In this document: positions 36,634-44,687 of the stretch, in pieces | Layout: each line of letters begins with the position of its first letter | Position numbering within the stretch: the stretch's first letter is position 1 | NCBI RefSeq assembly: GCF_007994075.1 | Contig: NZ_VIWU01000001.1 | Span: forward strand, 7,068,001 to 7,132,000 | Length of the DNA stretch: 64,000 nucleotides | Direction of reading: 5' to 3' | Origin: Pseudonocardia hierapolitana | Lineage (GTDB): Bacteria > Actinomycetota > Actinomycetes > Mycobacteriales > Pseudonocardiaceae | Program-made: the position numbers and the translations under genes | Notes under the pieces: generated by a model | Databases searched by the model: none | Told to the model about the DNA's origin: nothing | What the model saw: the letters and a program-made list of their open reading frames with translations, nothing else

Positions 36634-36807
36634 CCGCGGATCCTGCATCATCCGGAGCGCGTCGCGCTCGCCCCTGGCCGGAACCGACGCGGTGACCTCG
36701 TCGCGGGAGTGAGCCCGGGCACGGTGGCGTGAAGGCCCTTCCGTGGTCTCCGGCCGCGGGCTACTGTGCGATGGGTATCAGGAACCCTGTCATTCGGCGG
36801 AGGCCTC

Positions 36808-38364
36808 ATGGACACCGCAGCGCTGCGGCACACGTCCGCTCCGGCGCTGGGCAGCTGGCCGGCGCGGCGTGCGCGAATCGCCCCGGGCAGTCCGGCGCTG
36901 GTCGCGGGGGAACGCACCGTCACCTACGCCGAGCTGGCCGACCGCACCGCCCGGCTGGCGAACGTGCTGGCCGAGCGCGGGGTCCGGCCCGGCGACCGGG
37001 TCGCCTACCTCGGCGTCAACGCGATCAGCGTGTTCGAGACCTACTTCGCGGCGTGGTTGCTCGGCGCGATCGTGGCGCCGCTCAACTACCGGCTCGCCGC
37101 CGCCGAGATCCGGTACATGCTCGAGGACTCCGGCTCATCGCTCCTCGTGCACAGCGCCGACACCGACGCCCTCGTCGCCGCGACCGGCCCCGCCGTGCCC
37201 GTCCTGAAGGTCGGCCCCGAGTACGAGGACGCCGTTGCCGCGACGGAGCCGCTCGTCGACCCACCGGCCGTCACCCTCGACGACCCGGCGATCCTGCTCT
37301 ACACCTCCGGCACCACCGGACGCCCCAAGGCCGCGGTGCTCACCCACGGCAACCTCACCTGGAACACCATCAACCAGCTCGCCCACGTCGACGTGCTGAG
37401 CACCGACCGCGCGCTCTGCATCTCCCCGCTGTTCCACTGCGTCGGGCTGGGCCAGGTCACGCTGCCGACGCTGTTCAAGGGCGGCTGCGTGGAGCCGCTC
37501 GCGAGCTTCGACGCGGGCGCCGTGCTCGCCCGGATCGGCGAGGTGGGCGTCACCAGCTTCTCCGCCGTGCCCACGATGCTGCAGATGATGGTCGAGCATC
37601 CGAGCTGGGAGACCTCGACGCTCGACACCCTGCACACGGTGCTCTACGGGGGCTCGCCGGTGCAGGAGCGCGTGGCCCGCGCGTGGCTCGACCGGGGGGT
37701 GCAGGTCCAGCAGGGCTACGGCATGACGGAGGCCTCCCCGGGCGTGTACATGGTGCCGCGCGGTGCTGCGCAGTTGTCCGGGGCGGGGAACCGGCCGGTG
37801 TCGGTGGGCGTCCCGCACTTCGCCACCGAGGTCGCCATGTTCCGCGACGGTGAGCGCGTGCCGGTGGGCCCCGAGCCCGCCGAGCTCCTCGTGCGCGGCC
37901 CCCACGTGTTCGCCGGCTACTGGAACCGGCCGGAGGAGTCGGCCGCGGCGTTCGTCGACGGCGAGTGGTTCCGCACCGGGGACGTCCTGCGGGTGGCCGC
38001 CGACGGCTGGGCCGATGTCGTCGACCGGGTGAAGGACGTGATCATCTCCGGCGGGGAGAACATCTACCCGGCCGAGGTCGAGGCCGTGCTCGTGCAGCTG
38101 GACGCGGTGGCCGACGCCGCCGTCGTGGCCGTGCCCGACGAGAGGTGGGGCGAGGTCGGCGCCGCGTACGTCCAGCTCAGGGAGGGCGCCGAGCTCTCCG
38201 AGGAGGACCTGCGCTCCCACCTGCAGGCCCATCTCGCCCGCTACAAGATCCCGAAGTACCTCGTGCCGACCGACGCGCTGCCCCGCAACGCCACCGGAAA
38301 GGTCCGGCGCGTCGAGCTGCGCGCCCGCGCGGCCGACGACTTCGCCGGAGAAAGGCCCCGATGA
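36808..38364 (+). CDS. Acyl-CoA synthetase, probable hydroxycinnamate-CoA ligase (CouL-like position)
   Basis: A 518-residue ANL-superfamily ligase with P-loop YTSGTTGRPKAA, QGYGMTEASPG, the TGD segment WFRTGDVLRVAADGW and the catalytic lysine in PRNATGKVRR. ATG after GGCGGAGG. It is the first gene of a tightly overlapping operon: hydratase, acetoacetyl-CoA synthetase, 3-hydroxyacyl-CoA dehydrogenase, amidohydrolase. The same enzyme classes occur in the p-hydroxycinnamate (cou) operon of Rhodococcus jostii, where the ligase activates p-coumarate or ferulate. Family alone would also allow fatty or alicyclic acids; the aromatic assignment is from context. Confidence 0.88.
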   Translation: MDTAALRHTSAPALGSWPARRARIAPGSPALVAGERTVTYAELADRTARLANVLAERGVRPGDRVAYLGVNAISVFETYFAAWLLGAIVAPLNYRLAAAEIRYMLEDSGSSLLVHSADTDALVAATGPAVPVLKVGPEYEDAVAATEPLVDPPAVTLDDPAILLYTSGTTGRPKAAVLTHGNLTWNTINQLAHVDVLSTDRALCISPLFHCVGLGQVTLPTLFKGGCVEPLASFDAGAVLARIGEVGVTSFSAVPTMLQMMVEHPSWETSTLDTLHTVLYGGSPVQERVARAWLDRGVQVQQGYGMTEASPGVYMVPRGAAQLSGAGNRPVSVGVPHFATEVAMFRDGERVPVGPEPAELLVRGPHVFAGYWNRPEESAAAFVDGEWFRTGDVLRVAADGWADVVDRVKDVIISGGENIYPAEVEAVLVQLDAVADAAVVAVPDERWGEVGAAYVQLREGAELSEEDLRSHLQAHLARYKIPKYLVPTDALPRNATGKVRRVELRARAADDFAGERPR

Positions 38365-39161
38365 TCAGTCCAGCGGGCAACAACGGGTCTCGCGCGCCGT
38401 CCTTGCAGGTCGAGCGGGACGGCGACGTGGCCGTGCTCCGCCTGCGCCGCGCCGCCAAGCGAAACGCCCTCGACGACGCGACCGTGCTCGGTATCGAGGA
38501 GTTCTTCGCCGCGCCTCCGGAGGGCGTCCGCGCGGTCGTGATCGACGCCGACGGTGACCACTTCTCGGCCGGACTCGACATGGGCGAGCTCGCGGGGCGG
38601 GACGCCTTCGCCGGGGTGGAGCACTCGCGGATGTGGCACCGCGCGTTCGAGCGGATCGCGCGCGGCACCGTCCCGGTGGTGGCGGTGCTCAAGGGGGCGG
38701 TCGTCGGCGGCGGGCTGGAGCTGGCGAGCGCCGCGCACGTCCGCGTGGCCGAGCGCAGCACGTTCTACGCCCTGCCCGAGGGGCAGCGCGGCCTGTTCGT
38801 CGGCGGCGGCGCGGCGGTGCGCGTTCAGCGGCTGGTCGGCACGGCGCTGATGACCGACATGATGCTCACCGGCCGTGTGCTCGACGCCGAGGAAGGGCGC
38901 GCCGCCGGCCTGTCGACCTACCTTGTCGATCCCGGTGCCGGGCTCGCCACCGCGCTCGACCTGGCGGAGCGGATCGCCGCGAACTCGCCCGTCACCAACT
39001 TCGCCGTGTTGCAGGCGCTCCCGCGGATCGCCGAGACCGGCCCGGACGAGGGATTCTTCATGGAGGCGCTGATGGCGGCCGTCGCGTCGAGCAGCACGGA
39101 GGCGCAGGAGCGGATGCAGGCGTTCCTCGCCGGCCGGGGCGCGAAGGTGCAGCGGTCGTGA
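38361..39161 (+). CDS. Enoyl-CoA hydratase/crotonase-family protein
   Basis: A 266-residue crotonase. The oxyanion-hole segments are FSAGLDMGEL and KGAVVGGGLELA, and the position of the second catalytic glutamate is kept in ALPEGQRGLFVGGG. ATG in an ATGA overlap with the ligase, and its stop overlaps the next gene (GTGA). In the cou-type route it would hydrate the side-chain double bond of hydroxycinnamoyl-CoA to the beta-hydroxyacyl-CoA. A hydratase-lyase giving the aldehyde directly is an alternative, but the downstream 3-hydroxyacyl-CoA dehydrogenase argues for the beta-oxidative route. Confidence 0.9.
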   Translation: MISPAGNNGSRAPSLQVERDGDVAVLRLRRAAKRNALDDATVLGIEEFFAAPPEGVRAVVIDADGDHFSAGLDMGELAGRDAFAGVEHSRMWHRAFERIARGTVPVVAVLKGAVVGGGLELASAAHVRVAERSTFYALPEGQRGLFVGGGAAVRVQRLVGTALMTDMMLTGRVLDAEEGRAAGLSTYLVDPGAGLATALDLAERIAANSPVTNFAVLQALPRIAETGPDEGFFMEALMAAVASSSTEAQERMQAFLAGRGAKVQRS

Positions 39162-41050
39162 CCGGCACCGAGCTGGCCCGCTTCCTCGACTGGCTGCGCT
39201 CCGAGCGCGGGTCGGAGTTCGCGTCCTACCAGGAGCTGCACGCGTGGTCGGCGTCCGACCTCGACGGGTTCTGGTCGGCGATCGCGGAGTTCTTCGCGGT
39301 CCGGTTCCACACCCGACCCACCGCTGTGCTCGGCAGGCGTGAGATGCCGGGTGCGCAGTGGTTCCCCGGCGCCACGCTGAACTACGCCGAGCACGCACTG
39401 GCCGGCCACGAGGGAACCGCCGTCAGCGCGTACTCGCAGACCCGCGACCGGGTGGAGCTCACCTGGGAGGAGCTGCGCGACCGGGTCGCGCGTGCCCGCG
39501 CGGGCCTGCAGCGGCTCGGCGTCGGGCGCGGGGACCGGGTGGTCGCCTACGCCCCGAACATCCCGGAGACCCTCGTCGCGTTCCTCGCCACCGCGAGCCT
39601 CGGCGCGGTGTGGGCGAGCTGCGCGCCCGAGTTCGGCGCCCGGAGCGTGATCGACCGGTTCGCGCAGGTGGAACCCACGGTGCTGCTCGTCGTGCCCGGA
39701 TACACCTACGGCGAGAAGCCGATCGACCGCACCGCGGAGGTCGCCGCGGTGCGGGCCGGCCTGCCGACGGTCCGCCACGTCGTCGCCATCCCGTACGGCG
39801 CGGGCGAGGTGCCGGACGCGCTGTCGTGGGACGAGCTGCTCGCGGAGCCGGGTGACCTCGCGTTCGACCCGGTGCCGTTCGCGCACCCGCTGTGCGTCCT
39901 GTTCTCCTCGGGCACGACGGGGCGGCCCAAGGCGATCGTGCACGGCCACGGCGGCGTGCTGATGGAGCAGCTCAAGAACCACGCCCTGAGCTGGGACCTG
40001 CGCCCCGGCGACCGGATGCTGTGGTTCTCGACCACGGCGTGGGTGATGTGGAACGCCCTCGTCGGCGGCCTGCTCGTCGGCGCGGGGATCGTGCTGATCG
40101 ACGGCAACCCGGTGCACCCGGACGTCGGCTGGCAGTGGCGGCTGGCGGAGGAGTCGGGCGCCACGGTGATGGGCGCCTCGCCGGGATGGCTGATGGCCTG
40201 CCGCGCCGCGGGGGTGGAACCGACCCGGGACCACGACCTGTCCCGCATCCGCCAGATCGGCGCCGCCGGCAGCCCGCTGCCACCGGAGGGCTACCGGTGG
40301 GTGGCCGAACACTTCCCCGGCGTGCTGCTCAACGTCGGCAGCGGCGGCACCGACGTGTGCTCCGGCATCGTGCAGGGCGGGCCGTGGCAGCCGGTCGTGG
40401 AGGGCGAGATCTCCGGTCCCGCGCTCGGCGTGGCGGCGGCCACGTTCGACGCGGACGGCAAGCCCGTGGTGGGGGAGCTGGGTGAGCTCGTGATCACCGA
40501 GCCGATGCCGTCGATGCCGGTCCGGTTCTGGGGTGATCCCGACGGCACCCGCTACCGCGACGCCTACTTCGACGTGTACCCCGGCGTGTGGCGGCACGGC
40601 GACTGGGTGCGGTTCTCCGAGTCCGGCTCCGTGATCGTCGCGGGCCGCTCGGACGCCACGCTCAACCGCGGCGGCGTCCGGCTGGGCACCGCCGAGTTCT
40701 ACGGCGTGGTGGAGGAGCTACCGGAGGTCACCGACAGCCTGGTCGTGCACCTGGAGGACCCCGCAGGCGGGCCCGGCGAGCTGGTGCTCTTCGTCGTGCC
40801 CGCGCCCGGCGTCGCGCTGGACGACGCGCTGCGTGGCCGGATCGCCCGCGAGCTGCGCGCGGCGCTGTCGCCGCGGCACGTCCCGGACCGGATCGTCGCG
40901 GTGCCCGCGGTCCCGCGGAACCGCACCGGCAAGAAGCTGGAGCTGCCCGCCAAGCGGATCCTGCTCGGCGCCCCGCCGGAGGAGGTCGCGAGCCGCGACG
41001 TGCTGGCCGACCCGACGTCCCTCGACGCGTTCGTGGAGCTGGCCCGATGA
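39158..41050 (+). CDS. Acetoacetyl-CoA synthetase (acetoacetate-CoA ligase)
   Basis: A 630-residue ANL ligase of acetoacetyl-CoA synthetase type. N-terminal FPGATLNYAEH, P-loop FSSGTTGRPKAIVHGHGG, the WFSTTAWVMWN segment and GGTDVCSG are characteristic. The C-terminal catalytic lysine region is PRNRTGKKLELP. The GTG overlaps the hydratase stop and its own stop overlaps the dehydrogenase start. It activates acetoacetate or a similar beta-keto acid in the cytoplasm. It is an unexpected insert in a cou-like operon and might salvage a free beta-keto acid. Substrate broadness in this family makes this tentative. Confidence 0.87.
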   Translation: MTGTELARFLDWLRSERGSEFASYQELHAWSASDLDGFWSAIAEFFAVRFHTRPTAVLGRREMPGAQWFPGATLNYAEHALAGHEGTAVSAYSQTRDRVELTWEELRDRVARARAGLQRLGVGRGDRVVAYAPNIPETLVAFLATASLGAVWASCAPEFGARSVIDRFAQVEPTVLLVVPGYTYGEKPIDRTAEVAAVRAGLPTVRHVVAIPYGAGEVPDALSWDELLAEPGDLAFDPVPFAHPLCVLFSSGTTGRPKAIVHGHGGVLMEQLKNHALSWDLRPGDRMLWFSTTAWVMWNALVGGLLVGAGIVLIDGNPVHPDVGWQWRLAEESGATVMGASPGWLMACRAAGVEPTRDHDLSRIRQIGAAGSPLPPEGYRWVAEHFPGVLLNVGSGGTDVCSGIVQGGPWQPVVEGEISGPALGVAAATFDADGKPVVGELGELVITEPMPSMPVRFWGDPDGTRYRDAYFDVYPGVWRHGDWVRFSESGSVIVAGRSDATLNRGGVRLGTAEFYGVVEELPEVTDSLVVHLEDPAGGPGELVLFVVPAPGVALDDALRGRIARELRAALSPRHVPDRIVAVPAVPRNRTGKKLELPAKRILLGAPPEEVASRDVLADPTSLDAFVELAR

Positions 41051-41949
41051 TCAGGACCGTTGCGGTCGTGGGCACCGGGGTCATCGGGGCGAGCTGGGCC
41101 GCGCTGTTCCTGTCCCACGGCCTGGACGTCGTCGCCACCGATCCGGCCCCGGGGGCCGAGGACCGGCTGCGGGCGGACGTCGCCGCCACCGGGCTGGCCG
41201 AGCGCGGTCGGCTCACGTTCGTCGGCGACCTCGCCGAGGCGGTGGCCGGCGCGGACTTCGTGCAGGAGAACGGCCCGGAGCGCATCGACGTCAAGCACAC
41301 CCTCTTCGCGGTGCTGGACGCCGCCACGCGCCCGGACGTCGTCCTGGCCAGCAGCTCGTCGGGCCTGCTGCCCACCGAGATCGCGACGTCATGCCCCGCA
41401 CACCCGGAGCGGGTGCTCGTCGGGCACCCGTTCAACCCGCCACACCTGCTGCCGCTCGTGGAGGTCGTGCCGGGGGAGCGCACCGGCGACGACGCGGTCG
41501 GCCGGGCGATGGACTTCTACACCGCGCTCGGGAAGAAGCCGATCCGGCTGCGCCACGAGCTCCCCGGGCACGTCGCCAACCGGCTGCAGGCCGCGCTGTG
41601 GCGGGAGGCCTACTCGCTGGTCGACCGCGGCGTCGCCACCGTGGCCGACATCGACACCGCGATCGCGAACGGTCCCGGCCTGCGCTGGGCGCTGCTCGGG
41701 CCGTTCGCGGTGCAGCACCTGTCGGGCGGACCGGGCGGCATCGCCCACGTGCTGGAGCACCTCGGCCCGCCCACCGAGGCGTGGTGGCGCGACATGGGCG
41801 ACCCGTCGCTCACCCCCGAACTGGCTGCCAAGATCGTCGCGGGGGTCGCTGCCGAGCTGGACGGCACCGACCAGGCCGAGCTGGTGGCCCGCCGCGACGC
41901 CGCATTGCGCGCCCTGCTCGCCAGCAAGGCCGAGCACCAGCTGCCCTAG
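41047..41949 (+). CDS. 3-hydroxyacyl-CoA dehydrogenase
   Basis: A 300-residue member of the 3-hydroxyacyl-CoA dehydrogenase family in short form. The NAD motif is VGTGVIGASWA. QENGPE, SSSSGLLPTEI and the catalytic-histidine segment VGHPFNPPHLLPLVEVV follow. The C-terminal domain has ANRLQAALWREAYSLV. ATGA overlap with the synthetase. In the operon it would oxidise the beta-hydroxyacyl-CoA to the beta-ketoacyl-CoA, the role of CouN in Rhodococcus. L-carnitine or L-gulonate dehydrogenases are similar by sequence and are less likely here. Confidence 0.9.
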   Translation: MIRTVAVVGTGVIGASWAALFLSHGLDVVATDPAPGAEDRLRADVAATGLAERGRLTFVGDLAEAVAGADFVQENGPERIDVKHTLFAVLDAATRPDVVLASSSSGLLPTEIATSCPAHPERVLVGHPFNPPHLLPLVEVVPGERTGDDAVGRAMDFYTALGKKPIRLRHELPGHVANRLQAALWREAYSLVDRGVATVADIDTAIANGPGLRWALLGPFAVQHLSGGPGGIAHVLEHLGPPTEAWWRDMGDPSLTPELAAKIVAGVAAELDGTDQAELVARRDAALRALLASKAEHQLP

Positions 41950-41958
41950 GAGGAAACG

Positions 41959-42822
41959 ATGGACCTCGCCTCGCTGGACGCCATCGATGTCCACGTGCAC
42001 GTCGAGCAGGACGGGCACGGCTGCTTCTCGCTCGACCAGGAGCTGATGGACGCCTCGGCGAAGTACTTCAAGGCCGACCAGGACCGCACCCCGACGGTGG
42101 CGTCGATCGCCGAGCACTACCGGGCACGTCGCACGGCCGCGGTCGTCTTCACCGTGGACGCCACCGCAGGCACCGGCCACCCCGCCCTGTCCAGCGAGGA
42201 GGTCGTCGACGCCGCGGCCGAGCACGCCGACGTGCTGATCCCGTTCGGCTCCGTGGACCCGCACGCCGGCAAGGCGGCGGTCGCGCGGATCCGCCGGCTC
42301 GTGGAGCGGGGCGCCCGCGGCTTCAAGTTCCACCCCAGCCTGCAGGTGTTCGAGCCGAACGACCGCACCTACTACCCGCTCTACGAGGCGATGGCCGAGC
42401 TCGGCGTGCCCGCGCTGTTCCACACGGGGCAGACCGGCATCGGGGCAGGCCTCCCCGGCGGTCGCGGCATCAAGCTGCGCTACTCGGCGCCGATGCTGCT
42501 CGACGACGTCGCGGCCGACTTCCCGGAGCTCACGGTGGTGCTCGCGCACCCGTCGGTGCCGTGGCAGGACGAGGCGATCTCGATCGCCACCCACAAGGCG
42601 AACGTCTACATCGACCTGTCCGGCTGGTCGCCGCGCTACTTCCCGCCCCAGCTCGTGCGCGCGGCGAACGGGCTGCTCAAGCGCAAGGTGCTCTTCGGCT
42701 CCGACTACCCCCTGATCACCCCCGAGCGCTGGATCCGCGACTTCGGCGAGCTGGACTTCAAGGACGACGTGCGGCCGCTGATCCTCAAGGAGAACGCGGT
42801 GCGGATGCTGGGCCTCAGCTGA
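41959..42822 (+). CDS. Amidohydrolase-superfamily protein, probable aryl beta-ketoacyl-CoA hydrolase (CouO-like)
   Basis: A 287-residue amidohydrolase with metal ligands in DVHVHV, KFHPS (lysine site), ALFHTGQTG, LAHPSVPW and the C-terminal FGSDYPLI. An excellent AGGAGG precedes the ATG. Following a CoA ligase, hydratase and hydroxyacyl-CoA dehydrogenase, it fits the Rhodococcus CouO enzyme, an amidohydrolase that splits 4-hydroxyphenyl-beta-ketoacyl-CoA to 4-hydroxybenzoate and acetyl-CoA. This assignment combines family and gene order. A decarboxylase of the ACMSD type is the alternative. The 3' end overlaps the convergent LLM gene by 8 bases. Confidence 0.82.
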   Translation: MDLASLDAIDVHVHVEQDGHGCFSLDQELMDASAKYFKADQDRTPTVASIAEHYRARRTAAVVFTVDATAGTGHPALSSEEVVDAAAEHADVLIPFGSVDPHAGKAAVARIRRLVERGARGFKFHPSLQVFEPNDRTYYPLYEAMAELGVPALFHTGQTGIGAGLPGGRGIKLRYSAPMLLDDVAADFPELTVVLAHPSVPWQDEAISIATHKANVYIDLSGWSPRYFPPQLVRAANGLLKRKVLFGSDYPLITPERWIRDFGELDFKDDVRPLILKENAVRMLGLS

Positions 42823-43750
42823 TCTCCCGTGCGCTGAGCTCCCCAAGCAGGCGCAGCGTCCGGTCCCGGTCCTTCGCATCTCCGACGAGGCTCACCAGTA
42901 CGTCGGTCGCGCCGAGGTCGGCGTAGCGCTGGAGCGCGTCGGCCACCTCGTCCTCGTCGCCGGCTATGACGATGTCGGCGAGGCCGGCGAAGCCTTCGCG
43001 GTCGAGCGCGGTCCGGTAGGTGGGGAGTGCGGCGTAGCCGGCGTAGGCGGAGGCGACCTCCGCCCGCACGCGGTCCGGATCGGTCGTCACCGCGACGGGC
43101 AGGCCGGCGACGACCCGCGGCCGCGCCCGCCCCGCCGACTCGGCGGCGGCGGTGAGGAGCGGCACGACGTGCTCGCCGATCGTCCGCGGACCGGCGAGGA
43201 ACGTGATCGTGCCGGACGTGCGTTCGCCGGCCAGCCGCAGCATCCTCGGCCCGAGCGCACCGAGCAGCACCGGGACGGCCGGGATGGCGCCGCGCACCGA
43301 GGTCTCCTCGGGGCTGGAGCCCGGGCCCGTCGCGCCGGGCGCACGTTCGCCGTGGAGGATCGGGAGCAGCACGTCGAGGTGCTCGCGCAGCGCGTCGACG
43401 GGCCGGACGAACGGGATGCCGTACACCTCGAGCAGGCCGGGGTGGCTCACGCCGAGTCCCAGCGTGAGTCGCCCGTGCGACGCCGCCTGCACGGTCTGCG
43501 CCTGCGCCGCGAGCACCCGCGGGTGCCGGGGCTGCACGACGACCACGGACACGCCGAGCTCGACGCCGGGCACTTCACGGGCGATGGCGGCGTACGCGGT
43601 GAGCGTGTCGTGGTCGTAGCCCTGCGGGAGCCAGACGGTGCGCACGCCGGCCGCCGCCACGGAGCGGGCGTGCTGCACCAGCTCGTCGATCACATTGCCG
43701 TCCGGGGCATGGATGAGGCCCACGGCGAGGTTCACTCCGATGCGGATCAC
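42815..43750 (-). CDS. LLM-class flavin/F420-dependent oxidoreductase
   Basis: A 311-residue luciferase-like oxidoreductase. The N-terminal VWLPQGYDHDTL, the HGRLTLGLGVSHPGLLEVYG segment and PVLLGALGPRMLRLAGE are typical of the F420-dependent group in actinobacteria. GTG start without a clear ribosome site. It is convergent with the CouO-like gene, overlapping by 8 bases, and is not part of that operon. Physiological substrate unknown. Confidence 0.88.
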   Translation of the reverse strand: MIRIGVNLAVGLIHAPDGNVIDELVQHARSVAAAGVRTVWLPQGYDHDTLTAYAAIAREVPGVELGVSVVVVQPRHPRVLAAQAQTVQAASHGRLTLGLGVSHPGLLEVYGIPFVRPVDALREHLDVLLPILHGERAPGATGPGSSPEETSVRGAIPAVPVLLGALGPRMLRLAGERTSGTITFLAGPRTIGEHVVPLLTAAAESAGRARPRVVAGLPVAVTTDPDRVRAEVASAYAGYAALPTYRTALDREGFAGLADIVIAGDEDEVADALQRYADLGATDVLVSLVGDAKDRDRTLRLLGELSAREIS

Positions 43751-43796
43751 GTCGCGAGGATCGACGAGCGAAGGAGCCGCAACCAGTAGCCGGTGA

Positions 43797-44579
43797 ATGG
43801 TGGTGGTACGGGTGACAGGATGCGCGGCGCGACGGCGGGAGCTCGGGGCGTGCCTGCGGTCCTACCGGCGCCTCGTCGCGCCCGAGCAGGTCGGGCTGCC
43901 CGCAGGTGGGCGGCGGCGCACGCCCGGGCTGCGGCGGGAGGAGGTCGCGACCCTCGCCGGGGTGGGCCTGTCCTGGTACACGTGGCTCGAACAGGGCCGG
44001 GTGACGGCCTCCGGACACGTACTGGAGTCCGTCGGCCGGGTGCTGGGCCTGGACGGCGCGGGCCGCCGGCACCTGCGGCTCCTCTCCGCACCGGCGGAGC
44101 CGCCGCCCGCCACCCCGCCGGCTGCGGACCTCGTCCCGCTGCTCGCGGACTTCGCCGGGCCGGCCGCGGTGCTGGACCACCGCCTCGACATCGTCGCCGC
44201 CAACCCCCGCTGGACGCGCGTGTGGGGCGAGCCCCGCGACGTCGACCCGGCGCGACGCAACGTGCTGTGGCAGCTGGCGGCCGGGCCGCCCGCGGTGCCC
44301 GTCGACGACCCAGGCCCGCTGATGACTGCGCTGCGCAGGCAGTTCCGGATGGCGGCGAACCTGTACGCGGGCGACGAGCGCATCGCGGAGGTCGCCGAGC
44401 TCCTGCGCGCGGACGCCCCGGCGTACACCCCGCTGTGGGAGTGCCGGGGCATCGGCGCGTTCGGGGAGCCCACTGTGGTCGTCGCCGGGCGCGAGCTCCG
44501 CGCGCACCTGCTGGAACCGGCCGGGCGGCCGGGCAGCGCACTGCTCTTCCTGGCTGCCGCCGACGAACGTGGCGCATGA
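43797..44579 (+). CDS. XRE-family regulator with MmyB-like ligand-binding domain
   Basis: A 260-residue regulator. The N-terminal helix-turn-helix includes RTPGLRREEVATLAGVGLSW followed by YTWLEQGR, the hallmark of the MmyB-like family common in actinobacteria. The C-terminal PAS-like half has VLDHRLDIVAANPRW and a late WECRGIGAFGEPT. It is divergent from the LLM gene by 46 bases and could control it. Several in-frame GTG starts follow the ATG; the first is used. Ligands of the family are fatty-acid-like in the crystallised example. Confidence 0.9.
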   Translation: MVVVRVTGCAARRRELGACLRSYRRLVAPEQVGLPAGGRRRTPGLRREEVATLAGVGLSWYTWLEQGRVTASGHVLESVGRVLGLDGAGRRHLRLLSAPAEPPPATPPAADLVPLLADFAGPAAVLDHRLDIVAANPRWTRVWGEPRDVDPARRNVLWQLAAGPPAVPVDDPGPLMTALRRQFRMAANLYAGDERIAEVAELLRADAPAYTPLWECRGIGAFGEPTVVVAGRELRAHLLEPAGRPGSALLFLAAADERGA

Positions 44580-44668
44580 TCGCTCCCGTAGCCCGCGCGC
44601 TCCGCGTCTTTGGGCTGTTCGTGTGATCTCCGGCCGCGTCGTTCCACGGGCACGGGAAGTGTCGGGGG

Positions 44669-44684
44669 TCGATCGTATGTTCGA
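44669..44684 (+). promoter_or_regulatory. Putative LexA/SOS box upstream of the DUF222-HNH gene
   Basis: TCGATCGTATGTTCGA differs at one position from the actinobacterial SOS consensus TCGAAC-N4-GTTCGA and ends three bases before the ATG at 44688. In Mycobacterium tuberculosis several 13E12-repeat (DUF222) genes carry LexA boxes, so DNA-damage control is plausible here. Confidence 0.7.
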
Positions 44685-44687
44685 ACC

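Noticed and set aside
36655..36669. Short hairpin GAGCGC-GTC-GCGCTC after the beta-propeller gene
   Set aside because: A 6-base GC stem with a 3-base loop is expected by chance in this composition and no T-run follows, so no terminator is called.
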